This document shows positions 33,059-42,972 of a stretch of DNA of 64,000 nucleotides, in pieces. The notes beneath the pieces are model-generated. The model was not told the DNA's origin and made no database searches. It saw only the letters and a program-made list of their open reading frames with translations. Each line of letters starts with the position of its first letter. Position 1 is the first letter of the stretch. Source of the DNA: Gari tellinella (lineage: Eukaryota > Mollusca > Bivalvia > Cardiida > Psammobiidae); contig OV277862.1 of NCBI GenBank assembly GCA_922989275.2, positions 45,285,786 through 45,349,785 of the forward strand, read 5' to 3'. The translations under genes and the position numbers were made by a program.

Positions 33059-36000
33059 GTATGTACTAGTAAAATTAAACAGGCTCTAACGACTTAGTGG
33101 TCTTTTCATCTTCGCAGTTTGTTTCCTGCCTTAACCCTTTGAACCCTTGTCTCGCGTCCTTTTCAAACAGTATACATGTAAAAGTGCAATTGTCCTATGC
33201 AAATAGTGAATACCCAGATCAGAGGGCTCCTAATCCCCTCCTCTGGGTATTCACTGTTTGTCATAATGCAAAGCATTGACAAAAACAACCCTTAAAAGTC
33301 AAAATGGACTAGACTAAAATGGAAACTGGGATTGTCCATTTGAAGTTTTAGGGAGGAAAGAGTTAAAGAGAATATAAAAACATCACGTTAAAAGAAAACT
33401 ATGACATTATTGTTAAAAGGTTATTTCCTTTTCAAGTCGCATATTTCTATTCCGTTTACATGCATTGTCTCGTACATATTCACGCGTTCTTCCTACTAGA
33501 AAGTACATAAAGTAGCTATTATCTATTTATCTACTTCCGTATGAAGATGCAATACCAATGTAGTGCTCCCTCTCTATGTCACTGTAGCCGAGAGGTATAG
33601 CATATGTCTGTCAAATGTGTGCGCCTTCTCTTAAACGTGTTGCGGCTTCGTGTATAACGCTTTTGTATTACGTAGTCCTCATTTTAATCACTAACAGTAC
33701 ATCATCATTACAATTATGTTTATTATATTTTCAGACTGATCACTCACCAAAAAACCTGAATGTTCCTCGAAACTTGGTTGACAACCCGTCTGGGAAAATT
33801 CCCATTGGCCGAGCCAGAGTGTCTGTGAATGATCCAACTATTCCATCAGGTTTGATTCACAAAGGAGACTTGATACCACACAAGACACAGGAGGATTTTT
33901 ACCATAAGGCCCTGAAAGCAAAGGAGGAATTGAACCTTAAGGGTATGTCTGCTCGATGTAAACTAGTATAGGGAGACTTTGCCATTTTATAATCTCTATT
34001 TTAAAATTATAGAAAGCCTCTGATATAAAAATGAATTTCAGCAGAGTAACTCTTTTCCTACTGTCCAGAAGCGTTTGGTCTTCAGAGGTTTGATTATATT
34101 TGTTTAAGGGGGTAGGTGCACCTTTGTAAAAGAAATTACCAAATTCTTCAAACTTTGCATGAAGGTAGTAAAATTAGGTTCTATTAAACTGATGAAAAAA
34201 GTGGGAGTACAGGACCTTTCTTTTCACAAGTTGAGATTTTCAAGACAAACCCCCCTTAAATTGAAGCTTCACAAAATCGCCTATTTTTATAACTACGTTT
34301 TTTATCTTTAAGTATACAGACTATTTGTACAAAAATATTCTAATTTGTATTACCATAGTAAGAATAAACCCTGAAAATAATGTTTTGTCAAGATAACATA
34401 TGCGTTCACCGAATATGAGTTTTGTTAATTATTATATTTTACTCCATCTTAACATCTTTCGGAAATTTCATCATGCGCACTAAGACAAGCCGACATCCTT
34501 AATTTTTCAGACCTGCACATATCGCGAAATGCCCATGGTCCTGCAGTGACTCTAAAGATTAAACAACCAACCAAACATGACATCGATGTAGACTTAACCC
34601 TGACGTTACCCTGCAAGGATCCCGTAACTCACAATGGATGGCCAAGACCTGACACAAAGAAAGCTTTCCATGCCGATGTAATTGATAAAGTCATAGATTC
34701 TGGCATGCATCTTGTTCCAAAAGGCGACGAAGCCTGGTCTTTGTCTTATTCTAAAGCAGAAAAGGCCCTCCTATTAAAGATTGACGATGGCAATGGATGC
34801 AGGAGAGATACTCTGAAATATCTCAAGCGTGAAACGGAGAAATGTGCTTCAAGCAATGGCAATGGACTTCCTGGGATATCTTCACATATTATGAAGGTAT
34901 GCATAAACAATGACACAATGTGACCATTAACTTTCTGTTCGAAAACTGTTTCAAATGCATTACTATTGACAGAGCCTTTGAACATACTATAACCTATTGT
35001 TTACATCACAAAGTGTTACATAACATACAACAAATATGTTTTACTCTGAATTATAAAAAAATGCTATGCGTATACATGTACATGTGTATTATGTTTCTTT
35101 TTTCACTGCAGGAAAATACGAATAACTATTGGATGTATTTATATGAGGGTTTTACAAAAAAATGTATTTAGGAATTTGTCATTCTAAACACTATAGTCAA
35201 ACTTTTAAGAGACATTTGTTAAACGAAACATTGGGATCTATAACCTTGAGTTACTGTTTAATAAGAAATGTTTCTACATGTCGTTTTGCATTACTGTTGT
35301 CAGTCACTAACTCTTTGACACAAGTGACGCGTAAACGCCCCATTTACAAACAATGGTATACAGCGCTCCCTCTCTACAACGACCCTCCCAATAACGACTC
35401 CCTCCTTACAACGACCATTGTCACTGTTCCCAAAAACAATTTCAGCATGTCCAACTTTTCACGGCTGCAATATAGTCTACCTAAAATTGGCGTCTGCTGG
35501 TTTTCTCAAAGTTACATATTAGACATTTTGACAGAAACAAACATAATGACGAATGGTAAACAGCTTGAATCCGGATCAGACGCCGCGTTTCGCGGCGTCT
35601 GGTCTGTATTCAAGCTGTTTGCAAATGTAAGCCAAATTACCTCCCTACAACGACTCCCTCCGAACAACGCGTATAATGTTTTGTCTCCAATTTGGGTGTC
35701 GTTGTAGAGAGGGAGCGCTGTACTTGTATTGTGGAAACAATGTAAACCCAAATGATACGCCTCCAGTTGACCAGGGTCTGCTCTGTTAATAGTTTTGTAA
35801 TTTATTGTTAAACTATAGATAGTACAAAATGAAGTACATTGAAACCCCTCTAAACCGGACAAGTGTGGGCACAACAAAAACATCCGGTTGAGAGGGGTTT
35901 CCGGTTTAGAGGGGTTTCCGGTTTAGAGGGGTTTAAACCCATAGCTTGTTTCTAGTATGGAATGTAGCTGACCACTTAAAGCAGGTTGAAAGTAAAGCAG

Positions 36001-36568
36001 AATGCGCGTTCAGGCGCATTCTGCTTTACTTTCAACCTGCTTTAAGCTATCATCTGCTAGAATATAGAAAATATTTCTTATGATATATGTTCATGAATGT
36101 ATTTTCTTCAGTGAAGGAATAAATCAAAGGCGTAAAATGGGTGGGAAACGGGACCAAAGTTTTTGTCCGGTTTAGAGAGAATTCCGGTATTTAGAGGTTC
36201 TGGTTTAGAGGGGTTTTACTGTATTTTCATTTGTCAATGTGATAATCATTCATATATAGCCGACTAGTTGACTGTTATGATCTTTAGTGCTTATAATATA
36301 TTGCAAGTCTGACTTACTATGGTCTATTTTCTAGCATGCTGTTTTGTGGTGTGCTGAGGAAAACCCAGGCACTGAACACTGGCACCAGCGCAACAGCGTC
36401 CAGCGCAAAATCGACGCAATGGAGTATGCCCAGAATGCTCTGCGCCGTGGCAAACTTCCGAACTATTTCAATACCATGGATAACATACTTGTTGGGAAAG
36501 ATCCAGTTGTGTGTAAAACTTTGGCAGACCACTTGAAAGATGAGCGGAAGAAGCTGATACATATGTAA
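32288..36568 (+). CDS. Zinc-finger Mab-21/cGAS-like nucleotidyltransferase (cGLR candidate), four exons
   Basis: Exons 32288-33058, 33735-33942, 34511-34896 and 36335-36568 join in frame to 532 codons with canonical GT..AG introns. Residues 1-151 form four or five C2H2-like fingers. Residues ~160-532 are a Mab-21/cGAS fold: GS motif at 212-213, catalytic E225-x-D227 (ADEFDTNIP), GPAVTLKI at ~336-343, third Asp D354 in IDVDL, WSLSYSKAE, then CRRDTLKYLK, and C-terminal LWCAEENPG and KLPNYF. Family members use ATP/GTP to make cyclic dinucleotides or related signals after binding nucleic acid. With all three acidic residues present, catalysis is likely. The Cys-rich zinc thumb of vertebrate cGAS is absent. 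The start at 32288 follows the acceptor at 32278; the upstream in-frame ATG (32249) is intronic. Ligand and product are unknown. Confidence 0.85.
33135..33362. mobile_element. M2 MITE in cGLR intron 1, TTAA target duplication
   Basis: It is flanked by TTAA at 33131-33134 and 33363-33366. The hairpin 'gtgaatacccagatcagagg' and complement surround 'gctcctaatcccctcc'. The TTAA duplication points to piggyBac-type mobilisation (inference). It lies 77 bp after the donor. Confidence 0.75.
33735..33942 (+). CDS. cGLR candidate exon 2
   Basis: The acceptor tattatattttcag opens 69 full codons plus one base (aagg|gtatgt). The residues correspond to the stretch between the catalytic strands: KIPIGRARVSVNDPTIPSGL, then HKTQEDFYHKALKAKEELNL, the helix that precedes the central sheet in the family. 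No motif of its own. Confidence 0.85.
33943..34510. other. cGLR intron 2, no repeat recognised
   Basis: It begins gtatgtctg and ends in a pyrimidine-rich acceptor (cttaatttttcag). It is AT-rich, and notably free of the MITEs that fill the neighbouring introns. Confidence 0.6.
34511..34896 (+). CDS. cGLR candidate exon 3: third catalytic Asp and Mab-21 core
   Basis: It starts with two bases that complete Asp327. It encodes GPAVTLKIKQPTKHDIDVDL (D354 as third metal ligand), then AFHADVIDKVIDSGMHLVPK, then AWSLSYSKAEKALL and GCRRDTLKYLKRE, and ends phase 0 at ATGAAG|gtatgc. The order and spacing follow vertebrate cGAS closely, apart from the missing zinc-thumb cysteines between AEKALL and CRRD. 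Confidence 0.88.
35361..35720. mobile_element. M3 MITE in cGLR intron 3, TA target duplication
   Basis: The ends CAGCGCTCCCTCTCTACAAC and its complement pair over about 23 bp, with TA at 35359-35360 and 35721-35722. Module H has a GCGTTTCGC loop. It is the best-preserved M3 copy, and long open frames on both strands derive from it. Confidence 0.85.
35832..36222. mobile_element. TA-flanked element with nested M4, cGLR intron 3
   Basis: The outer inverted ends are 'cattgaaacccctctaaacc' and 'ggtttagaggggttttactg', next to TA, with extra direct copies of 'ccggtttagaggggttt' inside. An M4 element lies within (about 35936-36150, core aaagcaggttgaaagtaaag). Insertion of M4 into the outer element is evident from the matching outer halves. 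Confidence 0.7.
36335..36568 (+). CDS. cGLR candidate exon 4, C-terminus
   Basis: The acceptor ggtctattttctag gives a phase-0 start at HAVLWCAEENPGTEHWHQRN, the Mab-21 helix, followed by MEYAQNALRRGKLPNYFNTM and stop TAA at 36566-36568. The PNYF-x5-N pattern is where cGAS family members place NYF-x4-N near the C-terminus. AATAAA overlaps the stop (36567-36572) and may be a poly(A) signal, though it is unusually close. Confidence 0.85.
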   Translation, partial: HAVLWCAEENPGTEHWHQRNSVQRKIDAMEYAQNALRRGKLPNYFNTMDNILVGKDPVVCKTLADHLKDERKKLIHM

Positions 36569-36620
36569 TAAAAACAAGGTGTAGAAATGAGCTAAACCGT
36601 CTCACATAAAACGACTTCAG

Positions 36621-36771
36621 GGTCAATGCTTATAAAGCGTTTGAGTTGTGTCTGGAATAGTTTTCAAACATTTGATTGGTCAGATTTGAGCCTAGGCTCA
36701 AATCTGACCAATCGAATGCTTGAGAACACACCCAGACTCAACTGAAACTCTTTACAAGCACTGGGCCTGGG
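36621..36771. repeat. M7 palindromic element
   Basis: 'aaagcgtttgagttgtgtctgg' pairs with the complement ending near 36755; an inner pair is 'gagcctaggctcaaatctga'. It lies 50 bp past the cGLR stop and may be in the 3' UTR. Confidence 0.65.
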
Positions 36772-37224
36772 AACAAAATTTATCGACATAGGTCAAGTAC
36801 CGGTTTTAATCCCAGGACTGCCTTAGCCCGTGTACAATACTAGTTATTTGCAAACAGTTTGAACCCTGATCAGATGCCGTGTAACGCGGCGTCCGATCCG
36901 AATCAAAACTATTTGACACTCATTACGATATTACTGTAATAAATTTACCTGAATTTTATTTGAAGAATTAAAGGCAAACGACAGATGTTTCAAGCAGAGG
37001 ACTCAATGACAATGAATCGGTAAAATACAAGGATCTACATGATCGCAATGGTTTATTACAACCTGTTATCGACAAATAACAAACAGCCTCGTATCTCACA
37101 GAAAGGTCTACACTGTTGGCCCACGAAACGACCAATGGCGATTTAACTTATTCTTACAAAGCGTTTCGAGTTAGATTTTGAACCAAGGCAAACTGTATAT
37201 TACGCAGAAGCCAAAATTGATGTA
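36772..37224. repeat. M8 element, degenerate
   Basis: Module H remnant at 36854-36915 (ccctgatcagatgccgtg, gcggcgtccgatccg) followed by 'aaaggcaaacgacagatgt' and 'gacaatgaatcgg'. The remainder is unassigned. Confidence 0.5.
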
Positions 37225-37386
37225 CAGTGGAGAATGTGTTATTCTTTCCCAATAAACGCGTTTACGCTAAAACTATTATTTCCAATACAAACAGTTTCGA
37301 GCCAGATCAGACGCCGGGTACGTTTTAGTGCTTTGCGTTTGCGTACGTTTGCGTTTAAACGGGAAAGAATAACAGATTCTCCACTG
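37225..37386. mobile_element. M1 MITE lacking one hairpin arm
   Basis: It has complete CAGTGGAGAAT ends and TA flanks (37223-37224, 37387-37388), but after 'gatcagacgccgggta' the sequence jumps directly to 'cgttttagtgctttgcg'. The right arm of module H and adjacent DNA are deleted. The result cannot form the hairpin. Confidence 0.8.
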
Positions 37387-37799
37387 TAAACGGTCGCCTC
37401 CTCTTTGTTTATGGTACTTGTAATAACTAAACCTATTTCAATAATTAAACATTGTAGTATACTATAAATAGGAATGTTTTACGATGAACTGATTAAGTAC
37501 CAAGTGTTGTTTTCTTAATTATTGTTGTTGTTGTTGTTATTATAATGGTCATGATTATGATTATAGGTATTATTATTAGTTTATGTATGTTTTATTATTA
37601 CTATTAATATTTTCTTAATAATTATAACCACTACTATCAATTTTTATGTATCATTATCATATATTTTATTATTACTGCTATTGTTATTTTTATCATTCAC
37701 TTAAATAGGATCATTTTGTCTGTATATTTTTCATTCAGTGATGTTTCAGAACTTTTCAGAAATAAAAGTTTTTTATTATCAGTATACAGCCCAACTTGT
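37387..37799. repeat. AT-rich simple sequence
   Basis: Runs of tta, att and ttg trinucleotides from about 37515 to 37700. No coding signal. Confidence 0.6.
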
Positions 37800-38012
37800 G
37801 TTAACTTGTTCACCGTCATGACGTCAATTAGCTTTCAACAATTACCGTCTTCCTTTTCCCGCAAATCTAAATTTTAGTTATTTTGACTTAAGAATATAAA
37901 AAGGAGTGTCAAACAGTGCGGGTCCTTGTGAAAGGCCACGTAACGCGGCGTCTGGTTAGGATCCAAACTGTTTGAAAATAATCATTGTAATCGGTGTAAG
38001 GCAGTGAAGGTG
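37800..38012. mobile_element. M8-type element with gacgtcat flank
   Basis: 'ttcaccgtcatgacgtcaat' on the left, a degraded module H (37914-37974) and 'gtaaggcagtgaaggtgtta' on the right match the copy at 41566-41787. Confidence 0.55.
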
Positions 38013-38015
38013 TTA

Positions 38016-38261
38016 CAGTGGAGAATCTGTTATTCTTTCCCGTTTAAACGCAAACGTACGCAAACGCAAAGCACTAAAACGTAGAAAAGTACAACTTTTG
38101 GACAATTCTGATAATTCATGTTTATCTTGGTGGCAAACAGTTTGGAGCCAGATCAGACGCCGGGTTACCCGGCGTCTGATCTGGCTCCAAACTATTTGCA
38201 CTGCAAATAATAGTTTTAGCGTAAACGCGTTTATTGGGAAAGAATTACGTTTTCTCCACTG
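38016..38261. mobile_element. M1 MITE with TA target duplication
   Basis: CAGTGGAGAATC ... GTTTTCTCCACTG with TA at 38014-38015 and 38262-38263. It is a full-length 246-bp copy, module H with a GGGTTACCC loop. Positions 38264-38765 hold nothing I recognise. Confidence 0.85.
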
Positions 38262-38765
38262 TACGTAGACAGATAACTGCAAATCACTTTCTATTTGATT
38301 CATCGTTTCACAGTCCATGCATTGATTTCCCTACCCATTGTTCTCACTAGGCGTGAAAGTAACTGTAAAGCATGAGAAAATTGGGCAAACAACGGCTCGT
38401 CCATCTGAAGTTTTGTATAGAGGCCCTGACATACTAGATCTCAAGGGGATGTTCAATGGGTTTATTAACTAAACTATCAAATATAAGGTGCGGGCCTCAC
38501 GCCGTTTCTTTGCATAGACGCTAGCCCAGTGCTCTCCATGATTTGACTCAAACTTTCTAAGGGGTTAGGTATTACCACCAAAGCTAGATCGAGTTATGTC
38601 TTTAAAGTACTGACATGTATGGAGCGAAACATTAAAATATGAAAACGTGCCTTGTCGATTTCGGGATTTCGGCTCTTAAAATTGTGCTCTTAATTTCTTA
38701 ATCCTTTGTCCATGCCATGAGCTCGGTATTCAAGATATTTTGCATTGTAGTTACATAAAGCAATC

Positions 38766-39093
38766 AGTAGGATCTCCCTGCTTTACTTTGAGCCTGCTTT
38801 AAGCTGTCATCTGCCGAGATACAGGAAATGTTTTCTATGATCTTTAACAACTTCGGTGCGAAAGTCGCACAAAGTCGACATTGCAAACAGTTTGGATCCA
38901 GATCAGACGCCGCGTCAAGCGGCGTCTGATCAGGATCCAAGCTGTTTGACACTCATATCAATATTTCTTAAGTCATACTTCCTTAAATGTTACTTTGAAA
39001 TGATCACGCAGACGACAACACTGCGGCAGACGACAAAAATAACGGAGAAGGGGTAAAAAAACCTCACAGTTAATTTGGCGCCGAAAGGGTTAA
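38766..39093. mobile_element. M4 fragment followed by M8 element
   Basis: 38770-38848 is the right half of M4 (ctttactttgagcctgcttt). From 38850, M8 carries an intact module H (38884-38948, loop GCGTCAAGC), 'gcagacgacaacactgcgg' and terminal 'gaaagggttaaa'. Positions 39094-39282 are unassigned. Confidence 0.6.
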
Positions 39094-39282
39094 ATAGTTT
39101 ATGGTATAAGCATGAACATGAGTTTCTTTGGGATGTTTGTATATGAGCTATAACGGGACTCCCTGGGTGGGCGTTAATTCTATAAAAAAAAAAATACATC
39201 GCCAGTTTCATATTTATTATAAAGTTAAGATATTTTCCAGATATTTTGCTGTACATGGATATGTTTAGTTCTAATCACCAGG

Positions 39283-39526
39283 TGCCCGTTTCATAAAACT
39301 TCGTACGACAAAAACGGTCGTAAGTCAAAACTTTAAAATACATTTACTTTCTGATTTCTCCATCTAATCCTGTCTTGTGACATCCCTTTGGAATCGTCTT
39401 TTCAAGACGATTCCAAAGAGATGCCACAAAACAGGAATAGATGTGAAGAAATGAATGATAATTGAGACTTTTATAATCTGACTTACGACAACATTTACCG
39501 TACGAAGTTTTATGAAACGGGCCCAG
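39283..39526. mobile_element. M6 palindromic MITE
   Basis: The outer arms are 'cccgtttcataaaacttcgt' and 'acgaagttttatgaaacggg', the central hairpin is 'ggaatcgtcttttcaagacg'. The second copy is at 60115-60351 with the same order, 244 versus 237 bp. Confidence 0.75.
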
Positions 39527-40181
39527 TTCGTTTAGAGTAAGGTAAACCTGAAGATTGTTACTGAAGGAATATAAATTAAATCCCACATTTCTGCAACAAC
39601 TCAAAACAGTTTGTACATGGTGTTCAAGACATATAAATAATAAGTGCTCAACTCACTCATTGTCATAATATCATCTGCCTTAAAAAGCGTAGATTAAGAC
39701 CCGTTTTTATAAAACCCCTAAGTTAGATTTTCCACTTGCTTTTCTACACTACAATACTTAAGTCGTGTTTATGAAATCCCTTATCGGTTTGTATTGCTCA
39801 AATATAGTATTTAGTTAATTTGTTAAACAGTTTGGATCATGACCAGACGCCACGATACGCGGTATCTCACTAGGATCCAAACTGTTTACAATAAGCATTG
39901 TACTCAGGGCAATGCAGCGGAAGAATTAAAGTACACAAAATAACAACAAAACTTTCGATTTCGGGACCATTTCATTATACATTTATGAGAAGTCACATGC
40001 CCTATATATTTACATTAAGAATATGAGCCGTGTCATTAAAAAAAACCCAGACCTAACGCACATATAGATGGATATTGCAATGAACTCTCCTTATGCATTT
40101 ACTGGAAATTTTCATTATAGATATACATGGATGGTGTAAAGACACTATTTGATTGTCGATAGGCAGATTAGTTCATATTAA
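39527..40181. other. No gene; one decayed module H
   Basis: 'aacagtttggatcatgacca' with complement, 39825-39890, is a weakened hairpin. Otherwise nothing recognised. Confidence 0.45.
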
Positions 40182-40425
40182 CCCTTTACCTGATAGCCTA
40201 TTTCTAGTATTGAAGATAGTTGACTCCTTAAAGCAGCCTGAAAGTAAAGCAGAATGCACCTTAAGGTGCACTCTGCTTAACTTTCAGCCTGCTTTAAGCT
40301 ATCATGTACTAGAATACAGAAAATATTCCCTATAAAATATATTCATGACTGATTAAATTGGAACTATTTTCTGCAGCGGAGGAATAAATTATATTCGCTA
40401 AAAGGCGCTTCTATAAGGTAAAGGG
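40182..40425. mobile_element. M4 MITE, TTAA target duplication
   Basis: It is flanked by TTAA at 40178-40181 and 40426-40429. The core 'aaagcagcctgaaagtaaag' is followed by 'cagaatgcaccttaaggtg' and the complement. Full-length copy. Confidence 0.8.
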
Positions 40426-40435
40426 TTAAAGTGCA

Positions 40436-41010
40436 AATACGATGCCCCTCTCTGCAACAACATCCCATTGGAGACGAAAATTGTGTGCGGCATCTGATCT
40501 GGAATCAAGCTTTTTGCAAATGTAAGCCAAATACCCTCCCTTAAACGACTCCCTCCGAACAACGCACACACTCTTTGTTTCCCAAAGGGTACCGTTGTAG
40601 GTAGGGTGCGCTGTACATGTATATTGCAATTTGAAGCCAGATCAGGCGCCGGATAACACGGCGACTAATCACACTCCAAACTGTCACTCAGATAAAAATA
40701 AGTCGTCAGAATTTTCAAAAAAGTTATTATTTTTTAATATTTTGTAAATTTTATTGCACTAAATTTGCGTTACTTTCTCTTAACCACTTCCCTGCCGTAC
40801 CTCCGAGTACAATATTTGCAAACAGTTTGGATACTGATCAGACGCCGCCAACGCGGTATCTGATCAGAATCCAAACCGTTTGACATACATTTATTTCAAT
40901 TTCTTAAGTCATAACACCATCTTTTTTTTTTAAATTAGTTAAATAAAAGCAGACGATAAGTGTTTTACACTTGATGACGTCATGGCAGATATGCCGAGGA
41001 CAACGTTTCC
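40436..41010. repeat. M3 fragment, M1 fragment and M8 remnant
   Basis: 40445-40622 is the right half of M3 (gtgcggcatctgatctgg, gttgtaggtagggtgcgctg). 40625-40780 holds M1-like 'tttgaagccagatcaggcgc'. 40815-40885 is a module H hairpin (tggatactgatcagacgccg) with M8 flanks 'gcagacgataagtg'. Confidence 0.5.
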
Positions 41011-41019
41011 CCAATTATA

Positions 41020-41293
41020 TGAACAGCGCTCCCTCATACCCATTTGGAGACAAAGATTATGTGCGTTGTTCGTAAGGATACGTTATAGGGAGGGAAATTT
41101 GACTTACATTTGCAAACAGCTTGAATCCAGATCAGACGCCGCGTGACGCGGCGTCTGATCTAGATTTAAGCTGTTTGTCACTCGTCATTAATTTATTTTC
41201 TATCAAAATGTCAATTTTGAGAATTGGGACATGGGTCGTTTTAAGGAAGGAGTCGTTGTTGAGAGGGCCGCTGTAGGGAGGGAGCATTGTATA
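41020..41293. mobile_element. M3 MITE, internally shortened
   Basis: It starts 'cagcgctccctcataccc', has intact module H (41114-41175, loop GCGTGACGC), and ends 'cgctgtagggagggagcattg'. It is about 80 bp shorter than full-length copies. Confidence 0.65.
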
Positions 41294-41339
41294 ACATTCG
41301 TGTAATAATTAACTGTATTTGAACCACTGAATGTATCGG

Positions 41340-41565
41340 TATAGTGATCGTTTAAAAGAAGTGACCGCATAATGCAGGGCAAACGTAATGTATTCTTCTG
41401 CATTACTTTCGTCCTGCACTAAACTGCTACTAGCTATAAGTACATGCATTACGAATGTTCAACATCTTTTGGTGTTTTTTTTATTAAAGGTTTGTAGGAA
41501 ATAAAAACAAATTATACCTATTAATTTCTTATCATTTATTTGTTCTCATAGAGTTTCTTACGTTT
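41340..41565. repeat. M4-like hairpin
   Basis: 'aatgcagggcaaacgtaatg' pairs with 'cattactttcgtcctgcac' (41371-41422). The sequence has drifted from the M4 core. The rest is AT-rich and unassigned. Confidence 0.45.
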
Positions 41566-41787
41566 AACCCATTTATTGTCATGACGTCATCAACTTCAAA
41601 CAAGTGTCGTCTGTTTTTATTTCTCAATTTATTTTTTGTTTTTTTTTTTGGTTTAAGAAATTTAAAATTGAGTGCAACAGTTTGGATCATGATCAGACGC
41701 CGCGTAATGCGGCGTCTGATCAGGATTTCAACTGTTTGCAAATACATGTAACACTTGTACTCGGGATAAGGCAGTCAAGGGGTTAAA
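41566..41787. mobile_element. M8-type element with gacgtcat flank
   Basis: It begins 'ttaacccatttattgtcatg' plus 'acgtcatcaac' and ends 'aaggcagtcaaggggttaaa', with TTAA at both ends. Module H (41680-41738, loop GCGTAATGC) is intact. Confidence 0.7.
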
Positions 41788-41803
41788 CAAGACTATTGAT
41801 ATA

Positions 41804-42151
41804 CAGCGCTCCCTCTCTACAACGACACCCAATGGGAGACAAAAAGTATGTGCGTTGTTCGGAGGGAGTCGTTATAGAGAGGGAAATTGGTTCACATTTA
41901 CAAACAGCTTAAATCCAGATCACACGCCGCGTTACGCGGCGTCTGATCTGGATTCAAGCTGTTTGTCACTCGTCATTAAGTTTTTTCTGTCAATATGTAA
42001 CTTTGAGAAAAACAGCAGACGACAACTTTAAGCAGACGATATTACAGCAGTAAAAGCGTTAGAAGTAATTGTCCTTTTTAGGGAACTGCGACAATAGTCG
42101 TTGTTCGGAGTGAGTCGTTGCTCGGATGGTCGTTGTAGGGAGGGAACGCTG
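41804..42151. mobile_element. M3 MITE with TA target duplication
   Basis: Starts CAGCGCTCCCTCTCTACAAC, ends 'gtagggagggaacgctg', TA at 41802-41803 and 42152-42153. Module H loop GCGTTACGC. Confidence 0.8.
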
Positions 42152-42870
42152 TATATGTTCTGGGCATATGCATCTCTTTTATTTAAAATCACAAAAGGCA
42201 ACATGTTCTTTTACAGAACATGTACAAGGAAACGGAATTTATTATTATCATTATTACTACCACATTTATATAGAGAGAGCTCTTTTCACTCATGCGTTGT
42301 GCGTTCAAAAGCACATCACGAGAAATTAAAGGCACGCACATGTACCTACAAAGTGGAGAAAAGACAAATAACTGTTTATACAATAAAGTTAAAACAACAA
42401 CAACACCCTACCTTATGGATTTACATGGAACTAACTCTTGAATAAGGGAAATTCTTTCAGTATGGTCATTAAGAGAATATCATTATTAGTTTATGTAATC
42501 AATTTTAAAATGCGTCCACTTTTTAAAAGATTCATCGTATGATTAAGATAGTGATTTAAAGGTCATCGTTATTGTTAAACCTTCACACCCCACCGACCTA
42601 CATTATTTATCCCTTAATTGATTAAGATAACCAGCCTTTTCCGACATTCTGATGATGTCGTAGTTGCAACCCAACTTTATTATTTCAAACTCGCTGAAGT
42701 GGAACATACTGGTATTTCAAAGAAATACGGGTTACCTCTCAACCGGATTTAGCATTAAAAATAGTAATTTGTAAATATATGTCAAATGCTTATCGTATAA
42801 ATGGGTAAGATTTAGTTTAGGATAATAAATTCTGTTAAAAAATCCATTTCAAAAAAGAAAAAGAAAAGAA
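42152..42870. other. No gene recognised
   Basis: A plus-strand frame (42101-42445) starts inside the preceding M3 element and runs into unique sequence, and has no domain or splice support. Inverted 'aacatgttctttt/acagaacatgt' near 42200 is minor. Confidence 0.45.
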
Positions 42871-42872
42871 GA

Positions 42873-42972
42873 AGCTCTGGTGGGATTCGAACCCGTGACC
42901 TTCCATTCGGAGACAAACATGAAACATGAGGAAACGCCTTTACCCCCTCGGCGCTCTATATATATATATGGT
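42873..42972 (-). mobile_element. tRNA-derived sequence (SINE or tRNA pseudogene)
   Basis: On the minus strand: 'gcgccgagggggtaaaggcg' as A-box/D-arm and 'cacgggttcgaatcccacca' as T-arm with a perfect B box (ggttcgaatcc). The spacing is long, as in Ser/Leu-type tRNAs, but I could not pair a full acceptor or anticodon stem, so a functional tRNA is not claimed. Confidence 0.55.

Noticed and set aside
42873..42972. Functional tRNA gene
   Set aside because: Good B box but no complete acceptor or anticodon stem could be paired, so it is listed as tRNA-derived only.
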